Shown: in pieces, positions 1-9,462 of the stretch
How positions within the stretch are numbered: the first letter of the stretch is position 1
How the letters are laid out: each line of letters starts with the position of its first letter
From: Atopobiaceae bacterium UBA1367
GTDB taxonomy: Bacteria > Actinomycetota > Coriobacteriia > Coriobacteriales > Atopobiaceae
Length of the DNA: 64,000 bases
Direction of reading: 5' to 3'
Assembly: GCA_002305995.1 (NCBI GenBank)
Contig: DBRN01000003.1
Coordinates: 170,830 to 234,829, forward strand
The notes under the pieces: generated by a model
What the model saw: only the letters and a program-made list of their open reading frames with translations
Databases searched by the model: none
Told to the model about the DNA's origin: nothing
Program-made: the position numbers and the translations under genes

Positions 1-9
1 GGCTTCTGC

Positions 10-3000
10 GTGTCGGTCGACCTCGCCAACCCCGTGGTTCGTGATGGCTTCGTCTACCACCTCGATTGCGAGAGGGGCGCACCTGCCCTCGAGGACCTGA
101 GGGGCATCGGCTGCGCCCTTCTCGACGGCAACCTCGCACAGTCGAACGGCGTCGTCCTTGGCCCCGAGCATCCCGGCCTCTGCTGCTCCTACCGCAGCTG
201 CGACCTGGAGGCCTGCCCCGTCGCCCTTGCCGCCTGCTTCTGCGCCTATCGCGAGCACGACCAGCTCGGCGACATTCCCGTCTACGACCGACGCAAGGAG
301 GAGTCGCGCAGGCTCGGTCGCGCAGCCCAGGCCTTCCGCGAGAAGTGGCGCGACCGTGTCAGGGACTCCGATGTCGCCCTCAACCTGCTCAGCAGCCCTC
401 GGGAGGACGACTTCTCCGGCATGCTGGTCGTCGAGGACGACTCCTACCGCGACGACTTCATCGACGACCTCGCCCGCATCCTCGTGTCGCTCGGGAAGAT
501 AGAGAAGGGCGCGGTCGAGAGGATGCACATGGCCTCCCTCGTCGACCAGGTGGACTCCTCCGGCACGCGCTTCAGCTCCACGAAGGACGAGAACCTGCGC
601 CCCAATCACCTCTATGTCCTCGACCGCCTCCAGGACTTCGTCGACCTGCAGCCCATGTTCAACGCCCAGGCGAAGGGTTACGTCATCGAGCGCCTGGGCC
701 ACATCGTGGACGACCGATACGTGCTGCTCGTGGGCACCGAGGCGGAGACCACCGCCTTCTGCGCGCAGAACAGCAGGTTCCTGTTCACCTTCGACCAGCA
801 CCGCATCGTCCTGGGGGGCATGGGCAGCGACGAGCTCTACCGAAACTACCTCGACTGCCTCGAGCCCGACCTGCGCGACCAGGCGCAAGGCGACTCCCAC
901 TTCGAGAGGGAGTTCAAACAGTACGTCGGCTTCAACGGCGACTGGCTTCCCTTCAAGGGCCGGGAGCTCGCCGAGTTCCTCGCCAAGCATGCCAACTCCC
1001 TCAAGCGCCTCGTCCTGCCCAGGAGTCGCTACCAGAGCTCATCTCTGGAGGAGATGCTCGACTCCGTCATCGGGCTGGTCCAGGTCAAGGACACCATCCG
1101 CCAGCTCGAGCACTTCGCCATGTTCCGGAAGACGGCCCTTGGCAGCGGCAGGGAGGTGCCGCCCGCCAACATGCACATGCTGTTCATGGGCAACCCAGGG
1201 ACCGGCAAGACCACCGTCGCGAGAATCATCTCCACGATGCTCTACAAGATCGGCATCATCCGGCAGAACAAGTGCGTCGAGGTGACGTCCAAGGACCTGG
1301 TCGCCGGCTACGTGGGACAGACGGACAAGCGCACCAACGACGTGGTCATGAGCGCCCTTGGCGGCATCCTCTTCGTCGACGAGGCCTACTCCCTCTCCAT
1401 CGGCGGCGAGTCCGCCGGCAGCACCTTTGGCAAGGAGGCGATCGCCGAGCTGGTCAAGTGCATGGAGGACCACAAGGACGACCTGATCGTCATCTTTGCC
1501 GGCTACGAGAAGGAGATGAACGAGTTTCTCGAGGTCAACCCGGGCCTCGCCTCCCGCATCGGCTACACCTTCCGCTTCGAGGACTACACCACCGACGAGC
1601 TGCTGGAGCTGTTCCGGGGCAAGGTCACGCTGGCTGGCTTCGACTACGACAGAAGGAGCGTCGATCGCGAGCTCAGGGACATCTTCGACTACCACAGACG
1701 CTTCAAGAACTTCGGCAACGGGCGCTTTGTGGAGGAGGTGGTCCAGAAGGCCATCATCAAGCATGCCGCTAGGGGGTCGGCGCAAGGCGACCTCGAGGAC
1801 GACTTCACCCTCGTCCTCGAGGACATCCCCAGCAGGCAGGAGCTCTTCAACATCACCAACTGGACGGCGCGCGGCGCCGCCGAGCTCCTGGAGCCCTTGG
1901 TCGGCATGAAGGACCTCAAGGGCAAGGTCTGCGAGTTCGAGCGGGTCGTGCAGTTCTACGAGGACGCGCGCAAGGTCGACCTGCGCCTGCCCGAGTTCAA
2001 CATGCACATGATCTTCACCGGCAACCCGGGCACCGGCAAGACGACGGTGGCGCGCATCATCGCCTCCATCCTCTACAACGTGGGCGCCGTGCCCACGAAC
2101 AAGTTCATAGAGATCGAGGCAAAGGACCTCGCGGCCTTCCAGTTCGCCTCGAGCCAGACCTCCACGGAACGCTACCTCAAGGATGCGATGGGCGGCGTGC
2201 TCTTCATCGACGAGGCCTACTCGCTGCTGTACGTCAACAACGGCAGCGAGATCATCGCACAGCTCGTCAAGGCCATGGAGGACCACAAGGGCGAGTTCGT
2301 CGTCATGTTTGCGGGCTACCGCAACGAGATGCGCGAGTTCGTGGATCGCAACCCCGGCCTCGCCTCCCGCATCGGCTACACCTTCCACTTCGATGACTAC
2401 ACCACCGACGAGCTGCAGGAGATCTTCGACATCAAGACCATGCGGTCGGGCCTGCGGCTGGGCATCGGCGTCCGCAGGGCGACGAGCGAGATCTTCAGGT
2501 ACTTCCATGGCGTGGAGAACTTCGGCAACGGGCGCTTCGTCGACAAGATCATCCAGGAGGTCATCGCGCGCCACGCCAACCGCTGCACCCCCGACAGCAT
2601 CGGCGAGATCGTCGCCGAGGACGTGCCCTCCATCGAGGACGTCTGCAAGATCGTCTCGATGCCGGTCTACGAACCCTCCGACGTCTCGGACGAGGAGGCG
2701 CGCAGGCGCGTCGCCATCCATGAGATGGGCCATGCGGTCTGCCGCCTCGCGCTGACGGGCGGGACGGACATCATGGTCGTCACCATCGAGCAGGAGGGCA
2801 CCGGCACCTTGGGCTACGTCCAGCACAAGGCGACGACCACCGCCCTGCCCACCTCCGAGCACCTGATGAACGAGGTGGTGGGACTCATGGGCGGCATGGC
2901 GGCCGAGCAGCTGCGCTTCTCCGACTACTCCGCGGGCAACTCGTCCGACCTGCAGCGGGCCACCCAGATCGCCAGCCGCTACGTGGCGACCTATGGCATG

Positions 3001-3255
3001 TCGTCGGCGGGCTACGTGCAGTACCTCGGTGGCGAGAAGGGTGCCTCGGTGGGCATCGCCGACCTGCCCTCGGGGGTGCAGGAGGCCATCAACGACGTGA
3101 TGGGCACCGCGTTCCAAAGGGCCCAGGACGTCATCGCGGAGCACCACGACGTCTATCACAAGATGGTTGACGTGCTGCTGGAGGAGGGCACCATCTCTGG
3201 CGAGCGCATCGTGCGCATCTGGCAGGACATGGGGGGAGGTGAGCCCCGTGCCTGA
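10..3255 (+). CDS. Tandem AAA+ ATPase (SpoVK/CbbX type) fused to FtsH-like M41 metallopeptidase
   Basis: Probably an ATP-driven cytoplasmic protease or remodelling machine. After about 340 residues without a recognisable domain there are two CbbX/SpoVK-type AAA+ modules. The first has Walker A GNPGTGKTT (K400) and Walker B FVDEAYS (D457); the second has Walker A K677 and Walker B D734. The C-terminus carries HEMGH (H904, E905, H908) and, 70 residues later, SAGNSSDLQ with D980 as likely third zinc ligand, as in FtsH M41 peptidases. No membrane segment is evident, unlike FtsH. The frame is open to the left edge, so the GTG at position 10 is only the first visible start and the protein may be longer. 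The stop overlaps the next small gene. The domain calls are firm; the cellular role is unknown. Confidence 0.88.
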   Translation: MSVDLANPVVRDGFVYHLDCERGAPALEDLRGIGCALLDGNLAQSNGVVLGPEHPGLCCSYRSCDLEACPVALAACFCAYREHDQLGDIPVYDRRKEESRRLGRAAQAFREKWRDRVRDSDVALNLLSSPREDDFSGMLVVEDDSYRDDFIDDLARILVSLGKIEKGAVERMHMASLVDQVDSSGTRFSSTKDENLRPNHLYVLDRLQDFVDLQPMFNAQAKGYVIERLGHIVDDRYVLLVGTEAETTAFCAQNSRFLFTFDQHRIVLGGMGSDELYRNYLDCLEPDLRDQAQGDSHFEREFKQYVGFNGDWLPFKGRELAEFLAKHANSLKRLVLPRSRYQSSSLEEMLDSVIGLVQVKDTIRQLEHFAMFRKTALGSGREVPPANMHMLFMGNPGTGKTTVARIISTMLYKIGIIRQNKCVEVTSKDLVAGYVGQTDKRTNDVVMSALGGILFVDEAYSLSIGGESAGSTFGKEAIAELVKCMEDHKDDLIVIFAGYEKEMNEFLEVNPGLASRIGYTFRFEDYTTDELLELFRGKVTLAGFDYDRRSVDRELRDIFDYHRRFKNFGNGRFVEEVVQKAIIKHAARGSAQGDLEDDFTLVLEDIPSRQELFNITNWTARGAAELLEPLVGMKDLKGKVCEFERVVQFYEDARKVDLRLPEFNMHMIFTGNPGTGKTTVARIIASILYNVGAVPTNKFIEIEAKDLAAFQFASSQTSTERYLKDAMGGVLFIDEAYSLLYVNNGSEIIAQLVKAMEDHKGEFVVMFAGYRNEMREFVDRNPGLASRIGYTFHFDDYTTDELQEIFDIKTMRSGLRLGIGVRRATSEIFRYFHGVENFGNGRFVDKIIQEVIARHANRCTPDSIGEIVAEDVPSIEDVCKIVSMPVYEPSDVSDEEARRRVAIHEMGHAVCRLALTGGTDIMVVTIEQEGTGTLGYVQHKATTTALPTSEHLMNEVVGLMGGMAAEQLRFSDYSAGNSSDLQRATQIASRYVATYGMSSAGYVQYLGGEKGASVGIADLPSGVQEAINDVMGTAFQRAQDVIAEHHDVYHKMVDVLLEEGTISGERIVRIWQDMGGGEPRA

Positions 3256-3397
3256 CATCGACCCCGACCTCGCGGCAGCCATCGCCAGCTTTCTCGAGCA
3301 TGGCGTCGAGGCCGAGTCAAAGCCCAAGGCTGACGTGCCCGAGATGAGCAACAGCCTTCGGGACAAGCTCGTCGAGTACGAGAAGAAGGTCAACTAG
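3248..3397 (+). CDS. Small acidic protein translationally coupled to the AAA+ protease
   Basis: This 49-residue protein starts at a GTG inside the last codons of the AAA+/M41 gene, so the two overlap by 8 bases. A strong purine-rich ribosome site (GGGGGAGGTG) lies just upstream, which favours a real coupled gene. The sequence is charged, with an Ala-rich N-terminal helix and a Lys/Glu-rich C-terminal helix (LRDKLVEYEKKVN). No family is recognised. The tight coupling suggests an adaptor or partner of the protease, which is inference only. Confidence 0.55.
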   Translation: MPDIDPDLAAAIASFLEHGVEAESKPKADVPEMSNSLRDKLVEYEKKVN

Positions 3398-3466
3398 ATA
3401 CCACTGACACGCTAGCAGCAGCGAGGCCAGCTCGATTGCGGGCCTCGCACGAGAAGGGAGATCGGG

Positions 3467-4003
3467 ATGGGCCTCTTTTGGGGAAGCGAGAGCACAAGCA
3501 CGAGCAGCGGTGGCGGAAGCATGATAGTCACCGCGGAGCAGATGCGTGGCGAATTCACGGACCACATGGACAGGAAGGGCCTCAAGTACTCCGTCTTGGA
3601 CGAAAGCGACAACATCGTGCTCCTCTTCTTTGGTGGGAAGAAGTACGACACCTACGTCGTGGCCGACTTTGACGAGAGCACGCCCTGCGACACCGTCCAC
3701 TTCTCCTCACCGAACTTCGCGACGTGCAGCAAGAGCAACCTGCCTGCCCTCTTCATCAAGCTCAACGAGCTGAACAGGCGCTTCCGCTGGGTCAAGTTCT
3801 GGGTGAACGATGAGGGGTCCCTCACTGCCGACACGGATGCCTACATCGAGCGCGGCACGGTGGGGGAGGAGTGCATGTATGTGATCCTGCGCGTCTCCAA
3901 CATCCTCGAGGACGCGCTGGAGTCCATGGAGGGCCTCGTCGAGCTTGACAAGAGCACCGGCGACGCACTCAGGATGGCCGGTGTGCTCAGGCGCTTCACC
4001 TAG
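3467..4003 (+). CDS. YbjN-domain protein (putative sensory/chaperone-like)
   Basis: The 178-residue protein resembles YbjN-family proteins, which share a type III secretion chaperone-like fold. The C-terminal half has the typical run WVNDEGSLTADTDAYIE followed by a long helix. The first 18 residues are Gly/Ser-rich and low-complexity. The ATG at 3467 follows AAGGGAG at good distance. It lies about 70 bases after the AAA+/protease pair on the same strand, so the three probably form one unit in which this protein could present or sense substrates. Function is not established for the family, so confidence is for the fold only. Confidence 0.6.
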   Translation: MGLFWGSESTSTSSGGGSMIVTAEQMRGEFTDHMDRKGLKYSVLDESDNIVLLFFGGKKYDTYVVADFDESTPCDTVHFSSPNFATCSKSNLPALFIKLNELNRRFRWVKFWVNDEGSLTADTDAYIERGTVGEECMYVILRVSNILEDALESMEGLVELDKSTGDALRMAGVLRRFT

Positions 4004-4241
4004 GTCTCGACGCTCGTCGCAGGCTGACAGGATGCCATACGGGAAGGGGAAAGGAGGAGTGGGTATCTGACATCAGGCGGGAGCACCTCGTCGGCGCCTG
4101 CCCCGCGCCGAGGCCTTCGTAACAGAGACGTTACCCAGGCCACCACCCCCTGTGCCGTCGGCTGCGCTATGCTGTACTCCATCACGCTAAAGTGCATGGA
4201 GCGGCGCCGCGAGGGAGTGCCGGCACAGAAGGAGGATCCTC

Positions 4242-5093
4242 ATGCTCGAGATGAACCGTCGTCAGTTCCTCAAGGCAGGCACGCTCTTGGCGGCCCCCAC
4301 CATGCTCGGCCTCGTCGGCTGCGGCTCCGCCCCCACCGGTTCGGGAGACGCCTCCTCCGACGCAGCCGAGTTCGACGGCACCCTCGTCGTGGGCTTCGAC
4401 CAGGAGTTCCCGCCCTACGGCTACGTGGGTGACGACGGCGAGTTCACCGGCTTCGACCTCGACCTCGCTGCCGCCGTGTGCGAGAGGAAGGGCTGGACCT
4501 TCACGCCCGAGCCCATCGACTGGGACGCGAAGGACGCCCTGCTCAACAGCGGTCAGATCACCTGCATCTGGAACGGCTTCACCATCGAGGGCCGCGAGAA
4601 GGACTACGCCTTCACCGACGCCTACATGAACAACTCCAACGTCGTGGTCGTCGCCGCCGACTCCGACATCAAGACCCTTGCCGACCTCGCCGGCAAGAGC
4701 GTCGTCGTCCAGACCGACTCCGGCGCGCAGAACGTGCTCGAGGACGAGGAGCAGCAGGCCGAGCTGGCCGCCACCTTCGCCTCCCTCGAGACCATCGCCG
4801 ACTACAACACCGCGTTCATGGCGCTCGAGCAGGGCACCTACGACGCCATCGCCGTCGACGAGCCGGTCGCCACCTTCAACGTCACGGGCAAGGAGGACAC
4901 GTTCCGCGTCCTCGACGAGCGGCTGAACTCCGAGCACTTCGGCGTCGGCTTCGCCCTGGGCAACGAGGCCCTGCGCGACGAGGTGCAGGCGACCCTGCAG
5001 GAGCTCGTCGCCGACGGCACCGTCGAGGCCACCGTCGCCAAGTATGCCGACCAGGGCGTCTCGATGGACAATTGGTGCCTGCCCGAGGCATAG
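4242..5093 (+). CDS. Polar amino acid ABC transporter substrate-binding lipoprotein (SBP_bac_3)
   Basis: Captures a polar amino acid outside the membrane and hands it to the permease encoded next. The 283-residue precursor begins with a twin-arginine-like segment (NRRQFLKAG), a hydrophobic core and the lipobox LVGC (C27), so it should be a lipid-anchored, possibly Tat-exported binding protein. The body shows the family-3 hallmarks FDQEFPPYGY, FTGFDLDLA and GFTIEGREKDYAFTDAY. The ATG at 4242 follows AAGGAGGATCCTC. It heads a three-gene importer with the permease (5165) and ATPase (5817). The substrate (Gln, Glu, His, cystine and others) cannot be decided from sequence. Confidence 0.92.
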   Translation: MLEMNRRQFLKAGTLLAAPTMLGLVGCGSAPTGSGDASSDAAEFDGTLVVGFDQEFPPYGYVGDDGEFTGFDLDLAAAVCERKGWTFTPEPIDWDAKDALLNSGQITCIWNGFTIEGREKDYAFTDAYMNNSNVVVVAADSDIKTLADLAGKSVVVQTDSGAQNVLEDEEQQAELAATFASLETIADYNTAFMALEQGTYDAIAVDEPVATFNVTGKEDTFRVLDERLNSEHFGVGFALGNEALRDEVQATLQELVADGTVEATVAKYADQGVSMDNWCLPEA

Positions 5094-5131
5094 GCCCCTC
5101 GTCCCCTGCCGAACAACCGATCTGACCCCAG

Positions 5132-5153
5132 GCCCCGACCTCGGTCGGGGCCT
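5132..5153 (+). terminator. Hairpin between binding protein and permease genes
   Basis: GGCCCCGACC and GGTCGGGGCC form a 10-bp perfect stem with a 2-base separation and no T-run. In this position it may partly terminate or protect the 3' end of the abundant binding-protein message, giving more binding protein than permease. This is inference from position. Confidence 0.5.
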
Positions 5154-5164
5154 CAAGCGAGGCG

Positions 5165-5816
5165 GTGCACGTGGAAGTATCCAAGATGTTCGAGATGCTC
5201 GTCGGCGGCTATGGGATGAGCCTCAAGATCTTTGCGCTGACGCTTCTGGGCTCGGTGCCGCTGGGCATCGTGGTCGCCATGGGGCGCCTGTCGAGCTTCA
5301 GGCCCCTTCGCTGGCTGGTGAGCCTCTACATCTCGGTGATGCGCGGCACCCCGCTCATGCTGCAGATGTTTGCGGTGTTCTTCATCCCGTACTACGCCTT
5401 TGGCATCAAGACGGGCCCGGGGTACAAGTTCGTGGCCGTGATCATCGCGTTCGTCGTCAACTACACGGCATACTTTGCCGAGATCTACCGCTCGGGCATC
5501 CAGAGCATGCCGCATGGCCAGTACGAGGCGGCCCAGGTGCTGGGCTACTCGCCGGCACAGGCCTTCTTCCGGATCATCCTGCCGCAGGTGTTCAAGCGCA
5601 TCCTGCCTGCCATGGGAAACGAGGTCGTGACGCTGGTGAAGGACACCTCGCTGGCCTTCTCCATCGGCGTGGCCGAGATGTTCACCACCGGTCGGGCCCT
5701 GGTGGCGTCGCAGCGCTCGATGGTGCCCTTTGCCATCGCGGCCGCCATCTACTGGGCGACCTGCCTCGTCATCGAGTTCGGCCTGCGTCGCGCGGAGAGG
5801 AGGCTGGGATACTACC

Positions 5817-5824
<8 letters not shown>
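5165..5824 (+). CDS. Polar amino acid ABC transporter permease (HisM/GlnP family)
   Basis: Inner-membrane channel subunit of the importer headed by the binding protein at 4242. The 219-residue protein has about five hydrophobic segments and the HisM-family signatures SVMRGTPLMLQMF near the start and the EAA loop QYEAAQVLGYSPAQAFFRIILPQ, which docks on the ATPase. The GTG at 5165 is used here; an in-frame ATG at 5186 (MFEMLVGGYG) is a credible alternative because neither has a strong ribosome site. Its stop overlaps the ATPase start. Confidence 0.9.
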
Positions 5825-6638
<814 letters not shown>

Positions 6639-6769
6639 CGGTGGTCTGACCGCCCCAATGGCGCGGGGTGGGGCAAGGCCCTGCTTTTCGGCGGGAGAAC
6701 AGGTATGCTGGGTGGGGCTCTCCGACCTGAGGGGAGCCAACGGGCCGTTTTCTGATCCAAGGAGTTCCC

Positions 6770-7369
6770 ATGGGCCTTGACCTTCTGCCACCTGAGGATG
6801 ATGACGCGCGCCTCTCTCGGATTCGAGCGCTGCTCGCAGACGACCCTGCGCTCGTCGAGCGCGTGGACGCGCGCGAGAGCATGTGGCGCTGCGGCATCTT
6901 CGAGGCCGAGCGCTGGCAGGTCACGCAGCCTGACGGTCAGGTGGGGGAGCGCGACGTCGTGCTGCACGACGGTGGCGCGGGGGTCTGCGTGGTGCGCGAC
7001 GGCAGGATGTGCCTCGTGCGGCAGTATCGCGTGGCCCTCGGGCGCATGACGCTCGAGATTCCCGCAGGGAAGCTCGACCCAGGCGAGGACCCCGCCACCT
7101 GCGCCGCGCGCGAGCTCACCGAGGAGACAGGTCTTGTCGCCAAGCGGCTCATCCCCATCGCGGTGAGCTGCAGCGCCCCCGGGTTCACCAACGAGAGGAC
7201 GCGCGTGTTTTACGCGGACGGGGTCTTGCAGCACCCGGCGCATCCCGACTCCGACGAGTTTATCAGCGTGACCTGGGTTCCCCTCGATGAGGTGGTGGCC
7301 GCCGTGCGCGCCGATGTCATCGAGGACGCGAAGACGGTCGTGGCGGCGCTGTTCGCGGCGTCGCTGTAG
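6770..7369 (+). CDS. Nudix hydrolase, ADP-ribose pyrophosphatase-like
   Basis: Likely hydrolyses ADP-ribose or a related nucleoside diphosphate sugar. The 199-residue protein contains a full Nudix box, GKLDPGEDPATCAAREL then TEETGL, matching GX5EX7REUXEEXGU. The upstream EIPAG is typical of the ADP-ribose pyrophosphatase branch. The start follows CCAAGGAG. It stands alone; the following 490 bases hold repeats rather than a gene. Confidence 0.85.
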   Translation: MGLDLLPPEDDDARLSRIRALLADDPALVERVDARESMWRCGIFEAERWQVTQPDGQVGERDVVLHDGGAGVCVVRDGRMCLVRQYRVALGRMTLEIPAGKLDPGEDPATCAARELTEETGLVAKRLIPIAVSCSAPGFTNERTRVFYADGVLQHPAHPDSDEFISVTWVPLDEVVAAVRADVIEDAKTVVAALFAASL

Positions 7370-7404
7370 CACTGCGGCTGGCGCCGGTGCCTGGCCTGCA
7401 AGTG

Positions 7405-7600
7405 TGGGACGCATACAAGTTGATTTGTAGGTGCAGTTTCGCGTGCTCAGAGGCGGGAATTTGAGTTTGTCGGTACTTTTTGGGCGAGGGGCTGGAAGAC
7501 TGGGTTTTTCGGTGGCCAAATAGTGCAGACAAGTTGATTTGTAGGTGCATGCCGGTGAGACACTCTCGGAAAAGTGCAGACAAATTTGCGTCGTATGCTC
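7405..7600. repeat. Intergenic dyad repeats, locus A
   Basis: This gene-free stretch between the Nudix gene and tRNA-Arg (7370-7857) holds several copies of a short motif. GCAGACAAGTTGATTTGT occurs at 7525-7542 and is followed by AGGTGCA; a near-copy lies at 7411-7436. Related half-sites are TTTGTCGGTACTTTTT near 7467 and AAAAGTGCAGACAAA near 7570. The core reads as a degenerate dyad, TGCA..ACAA facing TTGT..TGCA. The same family recurs at 9196-9360 and 24180-24600. No credible gene was found here. Confidence 0.65.
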
Positions 7601-7815
7601 GAGGTGCCTATCCCTGGGCTCCTGGCCTTCCCGCAAGCCGCTCCCGCGCTCGACGCGATACGCGCAGGAGGTTGGCGGTCATGCGTCCTTCCGAGGAGAG
7701 GCGCCTGGTGTGCACGCGCGTGCGGGCCGGGGATGGGGGACTTTGCCCGAAAGCCGGCCAGCTTGGGTGGACAACGGGCGAACAGCGTGGTGGGCACATA
7801 TCAGACATGGAAGCA

Positions 7816-7843
7816 CCCCTGACCCGCTTCAGCAGGTCAGGGG
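7816..7843 (-). terminator. Hairpin downstream of tRNA-Arg
   Basis: CCCCTGACC and GGTCAGGGG form a 9-bp perfect stem with a 10-base loop, 15 bases beyond the 3' end of the tRNA on the minus strand. There is no long T-run, so it is a likely but weak terminator or processing stop. Confidence 0.5.
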
Positions 7844-7857
7844 CCTGTTTCTCGTGG

Positions 7858-7931
7858 TGCGCCAAGAGGGATTCGAACCCCCGACCTTGGGATTAGAAGT
7901 CCCCTGCTCTATCCTACTGAGCTATTGGCGC
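7858..7931 (-). tRNA. tRNA-Arg (anticodon UCU)
   Basis: Read on the minus strand, the acceptor GCGCCAA pairs with TTGGCGC, the D-arm has GCTC/GAGC, the anticodon loop is CTTCTAA giving TCT, and the T-arm GGGGG-TTCGAAT-CCCTC is canonical. It decodes AGA, a rare codon in such GC-rich genomes. The first pair of the anticodon stem (G-A) is mismatched. CCA is not encoded. Confidence 0.95.
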
Positions 7932-8028
7932 GGTCGTGAAAGTGCAGACTATTCTAGCATGGTGGGCATGGCTGTGGCCTTGTCGGCGGATGGCGCGGTA
8001 CTATCTCAGCAGGAGCTACGGAGGGGAC

Positions 8029-9153
8029 ATGACAAAGCGCACATCATATCTCTGGTGGGCCGCGATCACGCTGGCCCTGCTGTTGCTGATGGTGGGCTGT
8101 GCGGATGAGGACCTGCCACAGACAGCGCCCGCTTCGGAGGGAGTGGCGTCGGTTGATCGGCCTGCCGACGCTCCTGCAGACGATGCGGAGGAGGTTGGCG
8201 GCGAGCTCGCCATGGAGATGCTCGCCGCTGAGGCGCCTGCCGTTTCCCACACCCCATGGAGCGAGGCCGACAGCCCCAACTACTACCGCGTGCTTGGCGC
8301 CGCTTCGGTCGGGGAGATCCCGGAGCCGGGAACCATCTCCTACGGCGAGCTTGACGGGCGGGGTCGAGCGACGGGAGCGGTGGCCTGCGTGACGTATGAC
8401 TCCATGATGGCCGGCAGGAGTCGCGTGCGCGAGGGCACGACGGACATCGAGCCTACCGGCTGGGGGCACAACCAGGAGGTCGACATGGCCATGCCTGATG
8501 GCAGCATCTACCACGGCCTCCTGTTCAACCGCTCGCATCTGGTGGCCAAGTCGCTCGGCGGCGAGGAGGTGGCGGCCAACCTCATCACGGGCACGCGCAC
8601 GCAAAACGTCGGCGCGAACGTCAATGGGTCCGAAGGAGGCATGGCGTACGCCGAGGCGCTTGTGCGGGACTGGCTCGAGGCGCATCCCGAGGGAACGGTG
8701 TACTTTGCCGCGACGCCCGTGTACGAGGGGACCGAGCTGCTCGCGCGCAGCGTGATCGTGGATGTGCGGACGAGCGACCGGTCCGTTGACCAGCGTGTCG
8801 AGGTGTACAACGCCGCACGTGGGTTTGAGATCGACTACGCGACGGGCGAGTTCTCGGTCACGGAGGACGCGCGGGAGGCTGCGGAGGAAATCAGGTCATC
8901 GCTAGGGCTCGCGGCCCTTGGGGCAGCTGGTGCGGCCGACGAGGAGCGCGACGTTGCTGCGGCTCCCGTGTTGCCCACCGGGTCCTCGGCGAGCGAGGGC
9001 GGGGAGCGCAAGGTGATCATCACGGGCTCGGGGAGGGCGTACCATCACGACGAGACGTGCCGCGGTCTTTCGCAGGCGCGCTCGATGAGATGGGTCACCG
9101 TGTCCGAGGCCGAGGCGATGGGGCGCCGCCCGTGCAAGATCTGCGGTGGGTAG
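8029..9153 (+). CDS. Secreted DNA/RNA non-specific endonuclease lipoprotein (EndA-like)
   Basis: Probably a surface-anchored nuclease that degrades extracellular DNA/RNA. The ATG at 8029 follows GGAGGGGA. It opens a signal peptide with a long hydrophobic core ending in the lipobox MVGC. The nuclease domain in the middle shows GWGHNQ, LFNRSHLVAKSLGG and NLITGTRTQN, the arrangement of EndA/NucA beta-beta-alpha metal nucleases, although His-Leu replaces the more common DRGH motif. The C-terminus has a small Cys/His cluster, AYHHDETCRGL then RRPCKICGG, likely binding a metal. An Ala/Glu-rich linker separates the two. In competent bacteria such enzymes help DNA uptake; nothing here proves that role. 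Confidence 0.85.
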   Translation: MTKRTSYLWWAAITLALLLLMVGCADEDLPQTAPASEGVASVDRPADAPADDAEEVGGELAMEMLAAEAPAVSHTPWSEADSPNYYRVLGAASVGEIPEPGTISYGELDGRGRATGAVACVTYDSMMAGRSRVREGTTDIEPTGWGHNQEVDMAMPDGSIYHGLLFNRSHLVAKSLGGEEVAANLITGTRTQNVGANVNGSEGGMAYAEALVRDWLEAHPEGTVYFAATPVYEGTELLARSVIVDVRTSDRSVDQRVEVYNAARGFEIDYATGEFSVTEDAREAAEEIRSSLGLAALGAAGAADEERDVAAAPVLPTGSSASEGGERKVIITGSGRAYHHDETCRGLSQARSMRWVTVSEAEAMGRRPCKICGG

Positions 9154-9189
9154 GCTCGTGCCGCACGTATGGTGCGCCGGGTGTCAACG

Positions 9190-9365
9190 CGAAGATTGTC
9201 GGTACTTTTTCGCACTCGTTGGAAATGACCCCACCTACAAATGAGAATGTCTGTAGAAATACGGCACCTACAAACGCAGCACGGAGAGGGCCTCTTCGGA
9301 AAGTACAGACAACCTTCCAAAACCAGCAGATAGGCAGCGATTACGTACAGACAAATCGCATTCTG
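9190..9365. repeat. Intergenic dyad repeats, locus B
   Basis: The 309-base gap 9154-9462 carries further members of the family seen at 7405-7600: ATTGTCGGTACTTTTT near 9196, CACCTACAAAT near 9232, GGCACCTACAAA near 9263, AAAGTACAGACAA near 9300 and GTACAGACAAAT near 9345. Copies occur in both orientations. No gene is seen in this gap. Confidence 0.6.
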
Positions 9366-9462
9366 CCACAAGCAATCCGGGCGCTCCCATCCCGTAGGGG
9401 GGGGTTGAGGGCGCCCGGCTTCCCGTCGTGGGCGGTGGTCGCGCTGCCCGTGGGCTTTTGCA

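Noticed and set aside
1039..3393. 784-residue open frame on the minus strand opposite the AAA+/M41 gene
   Set aside because: Shadow frame of GC-rich coding DNA; it has low-complexity His/Val/Asp-rich sequence and no ribosome site, while the plus strand encodes clear domains.
7480..7896. ORFs of 80-190 residues between the Nudix gene and tRNA-Arg
   Set aside because: They run through the dyad repeats and, in part, through the tRNA gene; no ribosome site or recognisable domain.
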